Part shown: positions 40,613 to 50,793 of the stretch, in pieces
How the letters are laid out: every line of letters starts with the position of its first letter
How positions within the stretch are numbered: position 1 is the first letter of the stretch
Origin: Borreliella chilensis
GTDB lineage: Bacteria > Spirochaetota > Spirochaetia > Borreliales > Borreliaceae
Direction: 5' to 3'
DNA: 64,000 nucleotides
Assembly (NCBI GenBank): GCA_000808095.1
Contig: CP009910.1
Coordinates: 620,001-684,000, forward strand
Notes under the pieces: generated by a model
The model's input: the letters and a program-made list of their open reading frames with translations, nothing else
Databases searched by the model: none
What the model was told of the DNA's origin: nothing
Position numbers and translations under genes: made by a program

Positions 40613-40641
40613 ATTATATTAGTTTTTAATTTATTTGTCAA
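40613..40641 (-). promoter_or_regulatory. Consensus promoter of tRNA-Asp
   Basis: Perfect TTGACA (complement of 40636-40641), a 17-base spacer and perfect TATAAT (complement of 40613-40618). The -35 lies inside the 3' end of recD. Confidence 0.85.
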
Positions 40642-42475
40642 TTTCTTTAAATGAGTTTAAGCGTTCTAATATTTTTGAATCTCTTTTACCAGATTTTTTG
40701 CTTAGTGTAAGAATAGTCTTTTTGTTAGAAATTATTTCTAAGCTATCTTTAGCTCTTGTTATTGCAGTATACATAAGTTCTTTTGTCAAAAAGGGGTTAT
40801 TTTCTAATATTACTTTTATATGTTTGTATTCAGATCCTTGGCTTTTGTGTATTGTTGTAGCAAAGCTAAATTCATAATGTGTTAGTAAATCTAAATTTAT
40901 TTTTTTATATTTTTCATCTTTTCTTTGGAATAAAGCATAAAATTTGGAATTTTCGTTAAAAATTATACCCCGTTCTCCATTAAATAATTTATTTTTATAG
41001 TCAGTTTTGGTTATCATTATTATTTGACCGATTAAGTTTCCGTAGATCTTTTTTAGATGTGTTTTTATTATTTCATTTAGTGTTTTAGTTCCAAATTTTC
41101 CAAAATTTTTTGAACTTAAAATTATATTTTCAAGTAGAGTTTCAAGTATTGTTTCAATTTTTGATTCTTTTAGTAATTTAAGATTAAAAACGGGTATTTT
41201 TCTATATAAATTGTTTGTATATTCTATTAAATCTTTTTTTAAATTTATTTTTTCTATTTCTTTTAATTGGATGTTTTTATTGTTATTAATGTATTTACAG
41301 ATCAAGGAGCTGTCTTCTTTATATATAGCTTTTGAGAGTAAATTTATTTCTTTGTTGCTCCTAAAATTTTCTTTAAGATCTTCTACATTATCACTATTTA
41401 TTTTTTGTATTTCTAGAAGGCTTGAATATACATTTCCTTCATTTATCGATGGGAGTTGATTTTTATCTCCTACTATTATTAATTTAGTAGTTATTGGGAT
41501 TGCTTTTAATAGCTTTAAAAATGTATATGCATCTACCATTGAAGCTTCATCGATTATTATTACATTAAAATTTAGTTGATTTTCCTCATCGTATATATTT
41601 TTTTTGTTTATAAATTTAATTCCCAATAGTTTTTGGATGGTACTGCATTCTATTTCCAAATTTTTGAATGAGTAGTCTATGCTTGTTTGTAACCTTAGGC
41701 TAGCTTTTCCTGTAGGCGCTGTAATAGCTATTAATCCTTTTTTTTTACTATTACTATTTAATGTTGTATTAATTGCCTTTAATATATAGTTAATAGTTGT
41801 AGTCTTACCTGTTCCAGGGCCACCGCTTAATAAAAAGAAGTTACTTTTTAATGCCTTTTTAACAGATGTAATTTGTTCTTTATTTAAATTATTGGTGTTA
41901 AAATTTGATATTATATTATTTATTTCGTTGTCATTTAATTCACTTTTATTGTTTTCTAATCTTTTTGTAATTTGTGTTATTAACTCTTCTTCTTCTCTGT
42001 AGTTTTTTTGAGTATAAATGTAAATATTATTTTCTAGTATTAATGGAGTTGTAATTTTAAGCTTATTTAATTCCATTAATATGTTGTTTCTCTTTAAAAG
42101 TGGTATTATATTTTTGATAGTGTTTAGGTTTCCAAATATTTCTAGTTCTTTTAGCATTTTTATTGCTTTGTTGTAAATTTTGGTGTTTTTTTCTAGATTA
42201 TCTTTTGTGAATGTTATGGTATTTTGAATATCTTTTGCTAATAAATTTATATTAGCTCTTAAATGCCCTTTATCAAAGTAGTTAAATAAAAATATTAAAA
42301 ATATTGTAATATGTTCATTATTTATGGACTTTGTAAGCGTTTGTGCTTTATAGTAATTTTTTTTATTGATATTTAAAAGTTCAATTATTTGATAAAATTT
42401 AAGCTCGGGAGTTAAGAATTTTTTATTTTTGTCTTTTAAAAATTCTCTTAATACCAAAAAATCTCTCATAGTCAC
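40631..42475 (-). CDS. recD: Exodeoxyribonuclease V, RecD subunit
   Basis: 5'-3' helicase motor of RecBCD. 614 residues. Walker A LLSGGPGTGKTTT, Walker B IIDEASMVD, GDKNQLPS, and the C-terminal ATTIHKSQGSEY and YTAITRAK motifs in order. The start overlaps the recB stop by four bases (ATGA), so translation is coupled. A tRNA-Asp promoter lies in its last codons. Confidence 0.94.
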   Translation of the reverse strand: MTMRDFLVLREFLKDKNKKFLTPELKFYQIIELLNINKKNYYKAQTLTKSINNEHITIFLIFLFNYFDKGHLRANINLLAKDIQNTITFTKDNLEKNTKIYNKAIKMLKELEIFGNLNTIKNIIPLLKRNNILMELNKLKITTPLILENNIYIYTQKNYREEEELITQITKRLENNKSELNDNEINNIISNFNTNNLNKEQITSVKKALKSNFFLLSGGPGTGKTTTINYILKAINTTLNSNSKKKGLIAITAPTGKASLRLQTSIDYSFKNLEIECSTIQKLLGIKFINKKNIYDEENQLNFNVIIIDEASMVDAYTFLKLLKAIPITTKLIIVGDKNQLPSINEGNVYSSLLEIQKINSDNVEDLKENFRSNKEINLLSKAIYKEDSSLICKYINNNKNIQLKEIEKINLKKDLIEYTNNLYRKIPVFNLKLLKESKIETILETLLENIILSSKNFGKFGTKTLNEIIKTHLKKIYGNLIGQIIMITKTDYKNKLFNGERGIIFNENSKFYALFQRKDEKYKKINLDLLTHYEFSFATTIHKSQGSEYKHIKVILENNPFLTKELMYTAITRAKDSLEIISNKKTILTLSKKSGKRDSKILERLNSFKEIDK

Positions 42476-45400
42476 CTTTTAATACTTAATTCTAAAATAA
42501 TTTTATCTAAATCTATGTCATTGAATTTTGGAAGATCAAAATAAATACCATTTTCAAATTTTGATTGCAAGCATTCAATATTATCTTTAAATGCTCTTGT
42601 AAAAAGATATATTACTCCGCCAAATTTTTGGTTATATTCTTTTTTGTCTTTAAATAATATTTTTTTCATTCCAAGCACATATATTTTGTATTGCAAATCA
42701 TAATATTCTTTTTTTATTATATGTTCTAAATTTTTTACATTATAGTCATCTTTATCTTTTCCAAGATAGTTTGTTTTGTAATCTAGGATATATATTTTAT
42801 TATTAGCTTTAAATATTAGATCTACTATTCCTTTTAAATACCCATCATTTAACTTTATGTGAAGATCTTTAAAGTGATTTTCAAAAAGATGTTTTTGTTT
42901 TTGAAAATCAGGATTTATTTTGATTAAAAATTCCATTTCTTTTTGCAGTTCTTCAATATCACACAGACGAGTATTAATTGCTCTTATTTTATAAGTTAGT
43001 ATATTATAAATCATTTTAGTTAATGAATTTTGTATTTCTACTGTATTGAGATTTGAGTTGATTTTTTTTATTTGTTTTTCAATAGTTTCAATGTTATTTT
43101 TTTTAAAATTATCAAATGTATCTCTTGCTGTACTAAAGATTATTTTTTCCATTGAAGCATGCAAAATGTTTCCACTATCTTTTCCTTTAGGTAAAGTCTC
43201 TTCTAGTATAGAATCGTCATCAAGCTCAGCTTCTTTTTCGTAGCCAATATTTTTAAAATCATAATCTTCATAAAATGTTGTATGATGAGCTTGTGCTGTT
43301 AGGCTTGAAAAACTAGATGTATATTCTTTTTTAAACATATTTTTAATTATTGGCTTTGGTGGGATTAGTTTAGCATGTACATTTGCATTGTTCTTTTTTT
43401 TATTGAAATTTTTTTGGCTAATAAATTCATATATGTTAAAGTCATGTTTGATTTTATCGATAGTAAAAATTTTTGCCATTTCTAATAATTTGCTAGTTAT
43501 GCTATTTATTTTTGTAATAAAAATAGCAAATTTAGCTCTTGTTGCTCCCACATAAAATATATTTTTTTCTTCACTTATCATTTTTAGTTTCGCATATTTT
43601 TTATTTTCTTCTAATTTGAAAAAATCATATTCAATGTTTCCATCCTTATAAAATTTGTAAAAATAATTTTTTTTTGAAAAAACATTACTACTTCCTATTG
43701 GAGATGTATTGATTAAAAATACGATATTCATGCTAAGCCCTTTTGATTTGTGTATTGTCATCAGCTCTATAGATTCATTATTTATGGTATTGCTATTTTC
43801 TTCTATTTCTTCGGACTCTTCGTTTATTATTAGACTTTCTAAAGTAGAGATTAGAGATTGTAAGCTTTGTTCTTTATGATATATTTTAGAGATATTCTCA
43901 AGGACTGTTTCATGGGTTTTTAAGTTTTCAAACTTACCCTCTTTAATGAGAAGGCCTTTGTAATTGATTTTATTTTTTGCCCATTCAATAATTTTTTGAT
44001 CTTTGGTAATATTTGCAATTTTGATCCACAAGGTTTTTTCCAATATGATTTTGTTAATTGCATTTATTAATGTTATTTCATTTTTTTCAAGCAAAACCGT
44101 TATATTGTCAATAAATTCTTCTATTAGATGAATTTTTTCTTGTTTGATTAAAATTCTTTGCAAATTCCACGGTATATTTAGTATTTTACTGTTTAGAATG
44201 TAATTTAAATTTTTAAAACTTTGTTTTCGATCTAAACATTTAAGAATATAGAAAATGTCGTTAAATTCTTTGGTTTTAAAAAATTTTTCTTGAGTTTTGT
44301 TTGTTTGGATTTGTTCTTTTTTTAATGCTTTATCAATTAAATTGATTTCATTTTTTCCTCTACAAAGTACTTTAATGTCTTTCATTTTAATATTTCTAAT
44401 CTTATTATTTTCAACAATTGTTCCATTTGTAAGTAAGTATTTTATTGTTAATGCTGTTTTTTGGTAAATATCTTCTTCGTTTTCGGTATTTGCATTTATT
44501 ATATTGATCCCTTCTATTTCTTGTCCATTTATAAAAATGTTATTTTTATCATTTTTATGACTTGGAATTGAATTTGTAAATTCAATTCTTTCAACTTCAT
44601 CAACTACTGCAGTATTGTATATATTATTAAAAATTTTATTTAAAGGTTTAATAAGTTTTTTACTTGATCTGTGATTTGTTTGCAGTACAATTTTAGCGTC
44701 TTTGTTGATTTTATTTTTTATTTCTTTATTATAAAATGAGATGTCGGCTTTTCTAAAAGAATATATTATTTGTTTGGGATCTGCTATGAATATCAACTTT
44801 ATTCCTGCCGATTTTAATATTTTGAATATCTCTATTTGTGCTAAGCTTAAGTCTTGTGCTTCATCAATTAAAATGATTTTATATCGATTTTTGATTGCAT
44901 TTAAAAGTTTTTTATCTGCTGATTTTAAATAATTTTTTAAATTTAAAATTATGTAATTTTGATCTATTATGTTTGTTGATTTAATAATTTTTTCTAGTTC
45001 TTTTTCTATATACTTTAGTATTTTGTATTCCACTTTTAAAATGACGTATTGCTTTAAATTGTTTCTATTTTTATTTCTATTGTCTTCTGATTTATATTTC
45101 TCATGTTTAATATTCATTCCCAGATGGATTAAATCATTTTTGATCTTAAGTTCTTTAGGTAGCAATTTAATATTTTTTTTAGTTTCTTTTTCTATTAGAG
45201 TTGAAAAAAATTTATTTTTTAATAATATTTCTGTTATTTTAAATATGTCATTTTCTTTAGAATATTCTATTTCAAGTTTGCCAGTTTGAATATGTTTATT
45301 ATAAAAACCTAGTATTTCATCTGCGGTCATTTTTTCTAAGTTTTCTATTATTTTATTGTAATCTTTTGTTAACTCTGTCTTTTTTAGAAGAACTCTTTCA

Positions 45401-45969
45401 AATGATGTTTGTTTGTTAAGCCAATCTCCAAGTTCTTGAGTTGCATCTCTTTCGTAAGCTTTTTTTATTTTTAAAACAATTTCTTCTGTTTTTTTAGCAT
45501 CAGATTTAAACACTTTGAATTCGTAATCCTTAATATCAAGGGCTTGAATTAATTTATCTGATTTTCTTAAAAAGTCATAGATTATTTCGTCTATTTCTTT
45601 TGTAAATTTTTCTTTAGGTTTATATTTGGAGTAATTTTCTGTTTCAATTTGAAAATTATTTAATGCATGTAATGCAAATTTATTAATTGTTGATATAAAG
45701 AGTTTTTTTGATTGCTCATAAGCTTCTTTTAGAATTTCATTTGTTTTTGAGTTAATATAAGCATTTTCTATTGCTTTGAGTATTCTTGTGTGCATTTCTT
45801 CTGTAGCTTTTTTTGTAAAAGTTAATACCAAAATTTCATTTATGGAGTATAGTTTATTTGCCATTAAATTTATAACCACATTTTCAAGTATGTGAGTTTT
45901 ACCAGTTCCTGCCGATGCTTCTATTAGTATTGATGTATTATTTTTAATTTTTTCTAGAATTTTATTCAT
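42472..45969 (-). CDS. recB: Exodeoxyribonuclease V, RecB subunit
   Basis: 3'-5' helicase and nuclease subunit of RecBCD. 1165 residues. UvrD-type motifs (Walker A IEASAGTGKTH at 16-26, LIDEAQDLS, IADPKQIIYSFRKAD, TNHRSS, TIHKSKGLSMNIV, VGATRAK) are followed by a C-terminal RecB nuclease domain with GIVDLIF and ILDYKTNYLG. It begins 5 bases after recC and overlaps recD. Confidence 0.95.
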   Translation of the reverse strand: MNKILEKIKNNTSILIEASAGTGKTHILENVVINLMANKLYSINEILVLTFTKKATEEMHTRILKAIENAYINSKTNEILKEAYEQSKKLFISTINKFALHALNNFQIETENYSKYKPKEKFTKEIDEIIYDFLRKSDKLIQALDIKDYEFKVFKSDAKKTEEIVLKIKKAYERDATQELGDWLNKQTSFERVLLKKTELTKDYNKIIENLEKMTADEILGFYNKHIQTGKLEIEYSKENDIFKITEILLKNKFFSTLIEKETKKNIKLLPKELKIKNDLIHLGMNIKHEKYKSEDNRNKNRNNLKQYVILKVEYKILKYIEKELEKIIKSTNIIDQNYIILNLKNYLKSADKKLLNAIKNRYKIILIDEAQDLSLAQIEIFKILKSAGIKLIFIADPKQIIYSFRKADISFYNKEIKNKINKDAKIVLQTNHRSSKKLIKPLNKIFNNIYNTAVVDEVERIEFTNSIPSHKNDKNNIFINGQEIEGINIINANTENEEDIYQKTALTIKYLLTNGTIVENNKIRNIKMKDIKVLCRGKNEINLIDKALKKEQIQTNKTQEKFFKTKEFNDIFYILKCLDRKQSFKNLNYILNSKILNIPWNLQRILIKQEKIHLIEEFIDNITVLLEKNEITLINAINKIILEKTLWIKIANITKDQKIIEWAKNKINYKGLLIKEGKFENLKTHETVLENISKIYHKEQSLQSLISTLESLIINEESEEIEENSNTINNESIELMTIHKSKGLSMNIVFLINTSPIGSSNVFSKKNYFYKFYKDGNIEYDFFKLEENKKYAKLKMISEEKNIFYVGATRAKFAIFITKINSITSKLLEMAKIFTIDKIKHDFNIYEFISQKNFNKKKNNANVHAKLIPPKPIIKNMFKKEYTSSFSSLTAQAHHTTFYEDYDFKNIGYEKEAELDDDSILEETLPKGKDSGNILHASMEKIIFSTARDTFDNFKKNNIETIEKQIKKINSNLNTVEIQNSLTKMIYNILTYKIRAINTRLCDIEELQKEMEFLIKINPDFQKQKHLFENHFKDLHIKLNDGYLKGIVDLIFKANNKIYILDYKTNYLGKDKDDYNVKNLEHIIKKEYYDLQYKIYVLGMKKILFKDKKEYNQKFGGVIYLFTRAFKDNIECLQSKFENGIYFDLPKFNDIDLDKIILELSIKR

Positions 45970-45974
45970 AAATT

Positions 45975-48900
45975 TTAATTTTTTCCCTTTATAAATTTAA
46001 TGTAAAATTTTTCTATCAATACTAGTAAATTTTTGTCTAGTTTTAAATTATGAGTGTCTTTAAATCGGTTATAGTAGTCGCAAAATGTTATTTCGTTAGT
46101 TTTTAAAAATCTTTCGTGTGCTATGCTTGTGGAATAGGCTTTAGTTGGATTTTTTATTTGCATTTTTATGAAATTCTTAAAACAATTTGAAAAATTCTTT
46201 TGATTTGTTTTTGTCAAAATTTTAATTATTGAGTTTTGGTAAATTGGAGTTGGATAACTTGATATGTATGCAAATTGCATAAGCATATTTTCAATGTCAT
46301 CAAGTATTATTTCTTTGTAGTGATATCCAATAGTTGTTTTTGCAGATAAGCTTTCAAGATTAATTTTTACTTCTGTTAATGAATTGAAATTTTGTATTTC
46401 TTTTTTTATTAACAGTCCTATTATATATAGATCTATTTCATTTTTTATTTTGTCTGGGATGCTACTATAGTCTTTTTTTACAAAATTTAAATAAAAATAA
46501 TCGTTTTCGATTTTATATATATTATCAATATCATTTTTAAATTCAAATTCTATTAGTTTTTTTTGGAATTTGATTTTTATTGTTTGACAAAATTTAACTT
46601 TGGTTTTTGTCATTGTTGAGAGGGCTTTTAGACTTTTAGTAGTGTTGTGTTTTAATTTATTTATTCTCTTAAAGATGTGATTTATGGTTTTTTTTTGATC
46701 TATGTTAAAAGGAATATTTCCTTGTTGTATTTCATATCTAATGTTTTGTTTAATTACTTCTATTGCCTTACTCTCATCAGCTTTTGATTCCATTATGTAT
46801 TCATGTAGCGGTGTTGAGTTTTTTATAAATCTGTAAACAATCTCACTAGCATTGAAGATTTGTTCTTCTTGTTTTTCTTTGATTTCGTTTTCCAAACTTA
46901 TGTCTTGTATTTTAACGTTTAAAGTTTTTTCATAAAAATGTTTGTAAGGATTAGAAAGAGCTTTTTTTAGTTCATACAAATTTATTTTAATTGGGCTTTC
47001 TAGTTGAATTTTATTTTGTTTGAACTTAATTGGCTTAGAGCTTTGTAGTATTTTTGCGATATTAAAAGCTTCTAAATCGTAGTTTATTAAGTTGTTTTCT
47101 TTTGTGTCTTTAAAATATTTTAAGTCATAATTTTCGTTAGGATGTTTCTCGATTTGAAAATTTTTTTCATATTTTTGTATGTGATCTAATATTTTGTTTA
47201 TTGCTTTTGATTGATTAATTTCTAAGTTTAGATTGTCTTGAAATGAATAGTAAAGGTAAAACTTGTCTGATGTTGCAAAAATTAAATTAAAAAGAGTTGT
47301 GATGGCCTCTTTTTCGATGTTCTCGTATTCATAATATTCATTTAATAAATTCATATTATCATAATTGATTTTAGAGTTGAAGTTTTGAAATCCTAAAAAA
47401 TGAATTTCTTTTTTTTGAAGATATTCTATTTCTTTGTAATTTGCAATTAATATTCCATTTTTATTATACATTACTCCAGATTTTTCTTTCTCAAGACTTT
47501 CTTCAAGCATAATCTTAAAAAGATAAAATTCGATTTTTAGTTCATTAATTTCTTTTAAATAGGTTTTGCAAAGATTGTCATTCAAGTCTTTTGGAAAATT
47601 TTTAAAGGATTTTATTTTATTTTTTAAGTATTCATCAGTTGTATTAAATTCTTCAAGATCAATATATTTTTGAATAAAAATTTCTATTATTTCTGCCCAT
47701 TCATATACTTTGTACGCTTTATTTTTAAAAAAGTTTATATCTTCATATAAACTTTTTACTATTGTTATAAGTTTTATTATTGATTCTTGATCTTGAAATT
47801 TTATGCTTTCTTTTTGAATTTCTCCTTCGTATTTTTCGTCAAATATTTCAGACATTAAAAATCGATTAAATCCATCTTCCCATGAGTTTAATAAGTTTTG
47901 ATCGTACTTTAGATTTTCTTTGTGGGTATTATTTGCACCATAACTAATGTTCATTGCATCGCTAAATTCTATTAAATAGTTTAATTCAGATGTTGATATA
48001 TGAAATTTTTTCATTACTTTATTGTTACTTATCAGATTAAATATTTCTTTTCTGCTGAAATTGCTAATTGTTCCGGTTTTTGATATAAAAAGATCCATTA
48101 ATCTTTTTAAGGCTATTATGCTTTCTCCTTTTGACAAATTGTTATAGCATAGAAGGCTATATTCAATACCATATTTATTTAGGCACTCTTCTATATGTGG
48201 CAAATATTCATTAAATTTTTCTTGCAAGCAAGTTATTGTTATTTCGTTTAATTTTAGGTTGTTTTTTTGTATAGAGTGTACTATTTGATTTGTCAAAATT
48301 TCTACTTCACGTTTTTGATTTTTAGCTTCTATTATTTTAAAGCTATCATCTAATTTTGAAAGTGGAGTTTTTGCTATAATGTTATTTTTAATACTTGTTA
48401 AAAAATTTTTACCTTTAAATAATTCAATATCTACTTTTTCTAAGGCTTGATATTTTATAGGATTGTTTTTTTCTGTTGTTAAAAGTAATTCTTTAACAAG
48501 ATTGGATTTATAGTTAAACAAATCTTCAAAAATTAACATGTACACTTTAATATCAAAAATTTTTTCTAAAGAGTTAAGAGCTTTTTTCTCAAGCTCTTTA
48601 TTGTTGCCAATAAATATTATTTTTTTAATTTCAATTTCTCTATTTTTTTTTGGTTTTTCCTGCATTATTTTTTTATGTAAATTTAAAATGTTTTTTTGCT
48701 TTTCAAAAAGCTTTTTAAATAGTTCTTTTTGCATATTTTCGTAGGGCTTTAAATTTTCTTCTTGGAATAAAAATCCATCTTCTTCCCAGGTTTCAATTAA
48801 TTTTGAAAATTTTGAGTAATATTGGTGAAATAAATCTATTATTTTTGATGCAAAAAAGTATCTATTTTTTGTTGATTTGAAATCTTGTGTGTTTTTTAGT

Positions 48901-49214
48901 TTTTCAGTTTTTAATATATTGTATAATATAAATTTTTCTGTTTCCAAATAAAATGGAAAAGTGTTCTTTTCTATGTATTTTTTTATGTTGGGATTTTTTA
49001 AAGAAATTTCGTATATGCTTTTTATAGCATTTTTTTTAATATTTAGATTATAAGAAATTTCACTCAGTTTTGCTATAGTTTTTTTAATTTCGTCTTTTAG
49101 AAGATCATTTTTTACTACAATCAATGTTTCTTTCTTGAAGATATTATCGTTTTGAGTTAATTCTTTAATTTTATTATAAATTTTGCTTACTTTGTTAGTT
49201 TTATATATATTCAC
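45975..49214 (-). CDS. recC: Exodeoxyribonuclease V, RecC subunit
   Basis: Chi-scanning and scaffold subunit of RecBCD, with a decayed helicase fold and no working Walker A. 1079 residues, near E. coli RecC (1122). Recognised mainly by size, by its place directly before recB and by local matches such as LDDSFKIIEAKNQKREVEIL and LYELKKALSNPYKHFYE. It starts 3 bases after pncB ends. Very Lys/Asn/Ile-rich, like its neighbours. Confidence 0.9.
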   Translation of the reverse strand: MNIYKTNKVSKIYNKIKELTQNDNIFKKETLIVVKNDLLKDEIKKTIAKLSEISYNLNIKKNAIKSIYEISLKNPNIKKYIEKNTFPFYLETEKFILYNILKTEKLKNTQDFKSTKNRYFFASKIIDLFHQYYSKFSKLIETWEEDGFLFQEENLKPYENMQKELFKKLFEKQKNILNLHKKIMQEKPKKNREIEIKKIIFIGNNKELEKKALNSLEKIFDIKVYMLIFEDLFNYKSNLVKELLLTTEKNNPIKYQALEKVDIELFKGKNFLTSIKNNIIAKTPLSKLDDSFKIIEAKNQKREVEILTNQIVHSIQKNNLKLNEITITCLQEKFNEYLPHIEECLNKYGIEYSLLCYNNLSKGESIIALKRLMDLFISKTGTISNFSRKEIFNLISNNKVMKKFHISTSELNYLIEFSDAMNISYGANNTHKENLKYDQNLLNSWEDGFNRFLMSEIFDEKYEGEIQKESIKFQDQESIIKLITIVKSLYEDINFFKNKAYKVYEWAEIIEIFIQKYIDLEEFNTTDEYLKNKIKSFKNFPKDLNDNLCKTYLKEINELKIEFYLFKIMLEESLEKEKSGVMYNKNGILIANYKEIEYLQKKEIHFLGFQNFNSKINYDNMNLLNEYYEYENIEKEAITTLFNLIFATSDKFYLYYSFQDNLNLEINQSKAINKILDHIQKYEKNFQIEKHPNENYDLKYFKDTKENNLINYDLEAFNIAKILQSSKPIKFKQNKIQLESPIKINLYELKKALSNPYKHFYEKTLNVKIQDISLENEIKEKQEEQIFNASEIVYRFIKNSTPLHEYIMESKADESKAIEVIKQNIRYEIQQGNIPFNIDQKKTINHIFKRINKLKHNTTKSLKALSTMTKTKVKFCQTIKIKFQKKLIEFEFKNDIDNIYKIENDYFYLNFVKKDYSSIPDKIKNEIDLYIIGLLIKKEIQNFNSLTEVKINLESLSAKTTIGYHYKEIILDDIENMLMQFAYISSYPTPIYQNSIIKILTKTNQKNFSNCFKNFIKMQIKNPTKAYSTSIAHERFLKTNEITFCDYYNRFKDTHNLKLDKNLLVLIEKFYIKFIKGKN

Positions 49215-49217
49215 AGA

Positions 49218-50663
49218 TTAATTGCTTTTATTATTCTTTATAAGCTTGTTTCTCAGTTTTCTTAAGTTTTTACTGATGCTAACTTTATATATGTGTGGAT
49301 TAATTATTCTTTTGTATGTATGTTCAAGCTTGCTTAAGTCAAATTTGGTTTTATTTCTAATATTGTCCAGATTGGACTCATATCCTTTGCAAAGTTTCCC
49401 ATTTTCCAAGATATTGTGAATTAGAAATTCAAAATCATCATATTGTTTAATGGTCTTGAAAACGTTCTCTTGTATTGGATGAAAAATGGTAAGTTCTTTT
49501 CTTGAAGCTAGATGAGCTTTGATTTTATCTTTTTCTTCTTTTAGAAAGATAAGATCAAAGCTCATTTGACCATTTGAGTAAATTCTTACAAGTTCTTTTT
49601 GGGCAGGTAATGTTGATTTTTCTGTATTATTTGATATTTTCATTTTCGGTATAAATTCCCCATTTTTTTCTATAGAAATCATTTTATATACTCCCGAGAG
49701 ATTTGGGTCTCCTTTTGCTGTAACCAGATTTGTTCCAACTCCCCAAATATCAATTGGAGCATTTATTGAATTTAAATACATAATAATATTCTCGTCAAGT
49801 TCATTAGATGCAATAATTTTTACGTTATTTAATCCATTTAGGTCCAATTCTTTTCTTGCTGCTTTGCTTAGATATTCAAGATCTCCACTGTCAATTCTTA
49901 TTGAAAAATTATTATTTTTGTTTTGTTTTAGTTCTTTAAATATTTTAATGGCGTTTTTTAATCCGCTGTTAAGTGTATCATAAGTATCAATTAGTAAACT
50001 TACTTTGTTTGGATATGTTTTTACGTATTCTCTGAATGCTTGTTCTTCGTTTTCAAAGCTCATTATCCAACTATGGCTCATAGTTCCTGTGACTGGTATA
50101 TTATATTTGTATCCAGCAAGCATGTTGCTTGTGAAGTCTGATCCTCCTATGTAGGCGGCTTTGCTAGCAGAAAGAGCGCCATTTATTCCTTGTGCTCTTC
50201 TTAATCCAAATTCTGCTAAAATTTTTGCACCAGATTCTTTTATTCTAGCTGTTTTTGTTGCTATTAAACTTTCAAAGTTTATTATATTTAAAACCAGCCC
50301 TTCTATTAATAGCAATTCTATTAGATTTCCTTCAATTATGACTATTGGTGTATAAGGAAAAACTAGTCGACCCTCTTCTATTGAGCTTATTTTTATGTTT
50401 AGTTTAAATTCTCTGAGAAAGTTTAAAAATTTTTTGTCTAACATATTCAAGCTTTTTAAATATTTAATTTCATTTTCATTAAAATTAATCTTTTTTAATT
50501 CATTAATTAATGTATGAATCCCAGCTAAAACAATATAGCCGTTTTTAAACGGTGTTTTTCTAAAAAAAACTTCAAATTTTGCTTTAGGATTGATGCCTTT
50601 TATAAAGTAAGCATTCATCATTGAAATTTCATAAAAATCTGTAAATAGTGATAGATTTTTCAT
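49218..50663 (-). CDS. pncB: Nicotinate phosphoribosyltransferase
   Basis: Makes nicotinate mononucleotide from nicotinate and PRPP in NAD salvage. 481 residues with FTDFYEISMMNAYF, FGLRRAQG, YIGGSDFTSN (Gly-rich), TMSHSW and RIDSGDLEYL (PRPP site). TATAAT lies only 7 bases ahead of the ATG, and AAGGAG nearly touches the ATG, so the transcript may be leaderless or the promoter may lie elsewhere. Heads pncB-recC-recB-recD. Confidence 0.93.
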   Translation of the reverse strand: MKNLSLFTDFYEISMMNAYFIKGINPKAKFEVFFRKTPFKNGYIVLAGIHTLINELKKINFNENEIKYLKSLNMLDKKFLNFLREFKLNIKISSIEEGRLVFPYTPIVIIEGNLIELLLIEGLVLNIINFESLIATKTARIKESGAKILAEFGLRRAQGINGALSASKAAYIGGSDFTSNMLAGYKYNIPVTGTMSHSWIMSFENEEQAFREYVKTYPNKVSLLIDTYDTLNSGLKNAIKIFKELKQNKNNNFSIRIDSGDLEYLSKAARKELDLNGLNNVKIIASNELDENIIMYLNSINAPIDIWGVGTNLVTAKGDPNLSGVYKMISIEKNGEFIPKMKISNNTEKSTLPAQKELVRIYSNGQMSFDLIFLKEEKDKIKAHLASRKELTIFHPIQENVFKTIKQYDDFEFLIHNILENGKLCKGYESNLDNIRNKTKFDLSKLEHTYKRIINPHIYKVSISKNLRKLRNKLIKNNKSN

Positions 50664-50793
50664 TCTCCTTATTATATACTAGTTTTGTTTGTAAAAAAAT
50701 GGTATTTAATCTAAGCGTAATTATATTTTTTGATTTTATTTATTAATATTTTTTTGTAATATATAACAAATTGATTAAATTGGGCAAAATTCT

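Noticed and set aside
40631..49214. recCBD genes as horizontally acquired, because of extreme Lys/Asn/Ile content
   Set aside because: Composition matches the rest of this AT-rich chromosome, and their order matches that remembered for B31.
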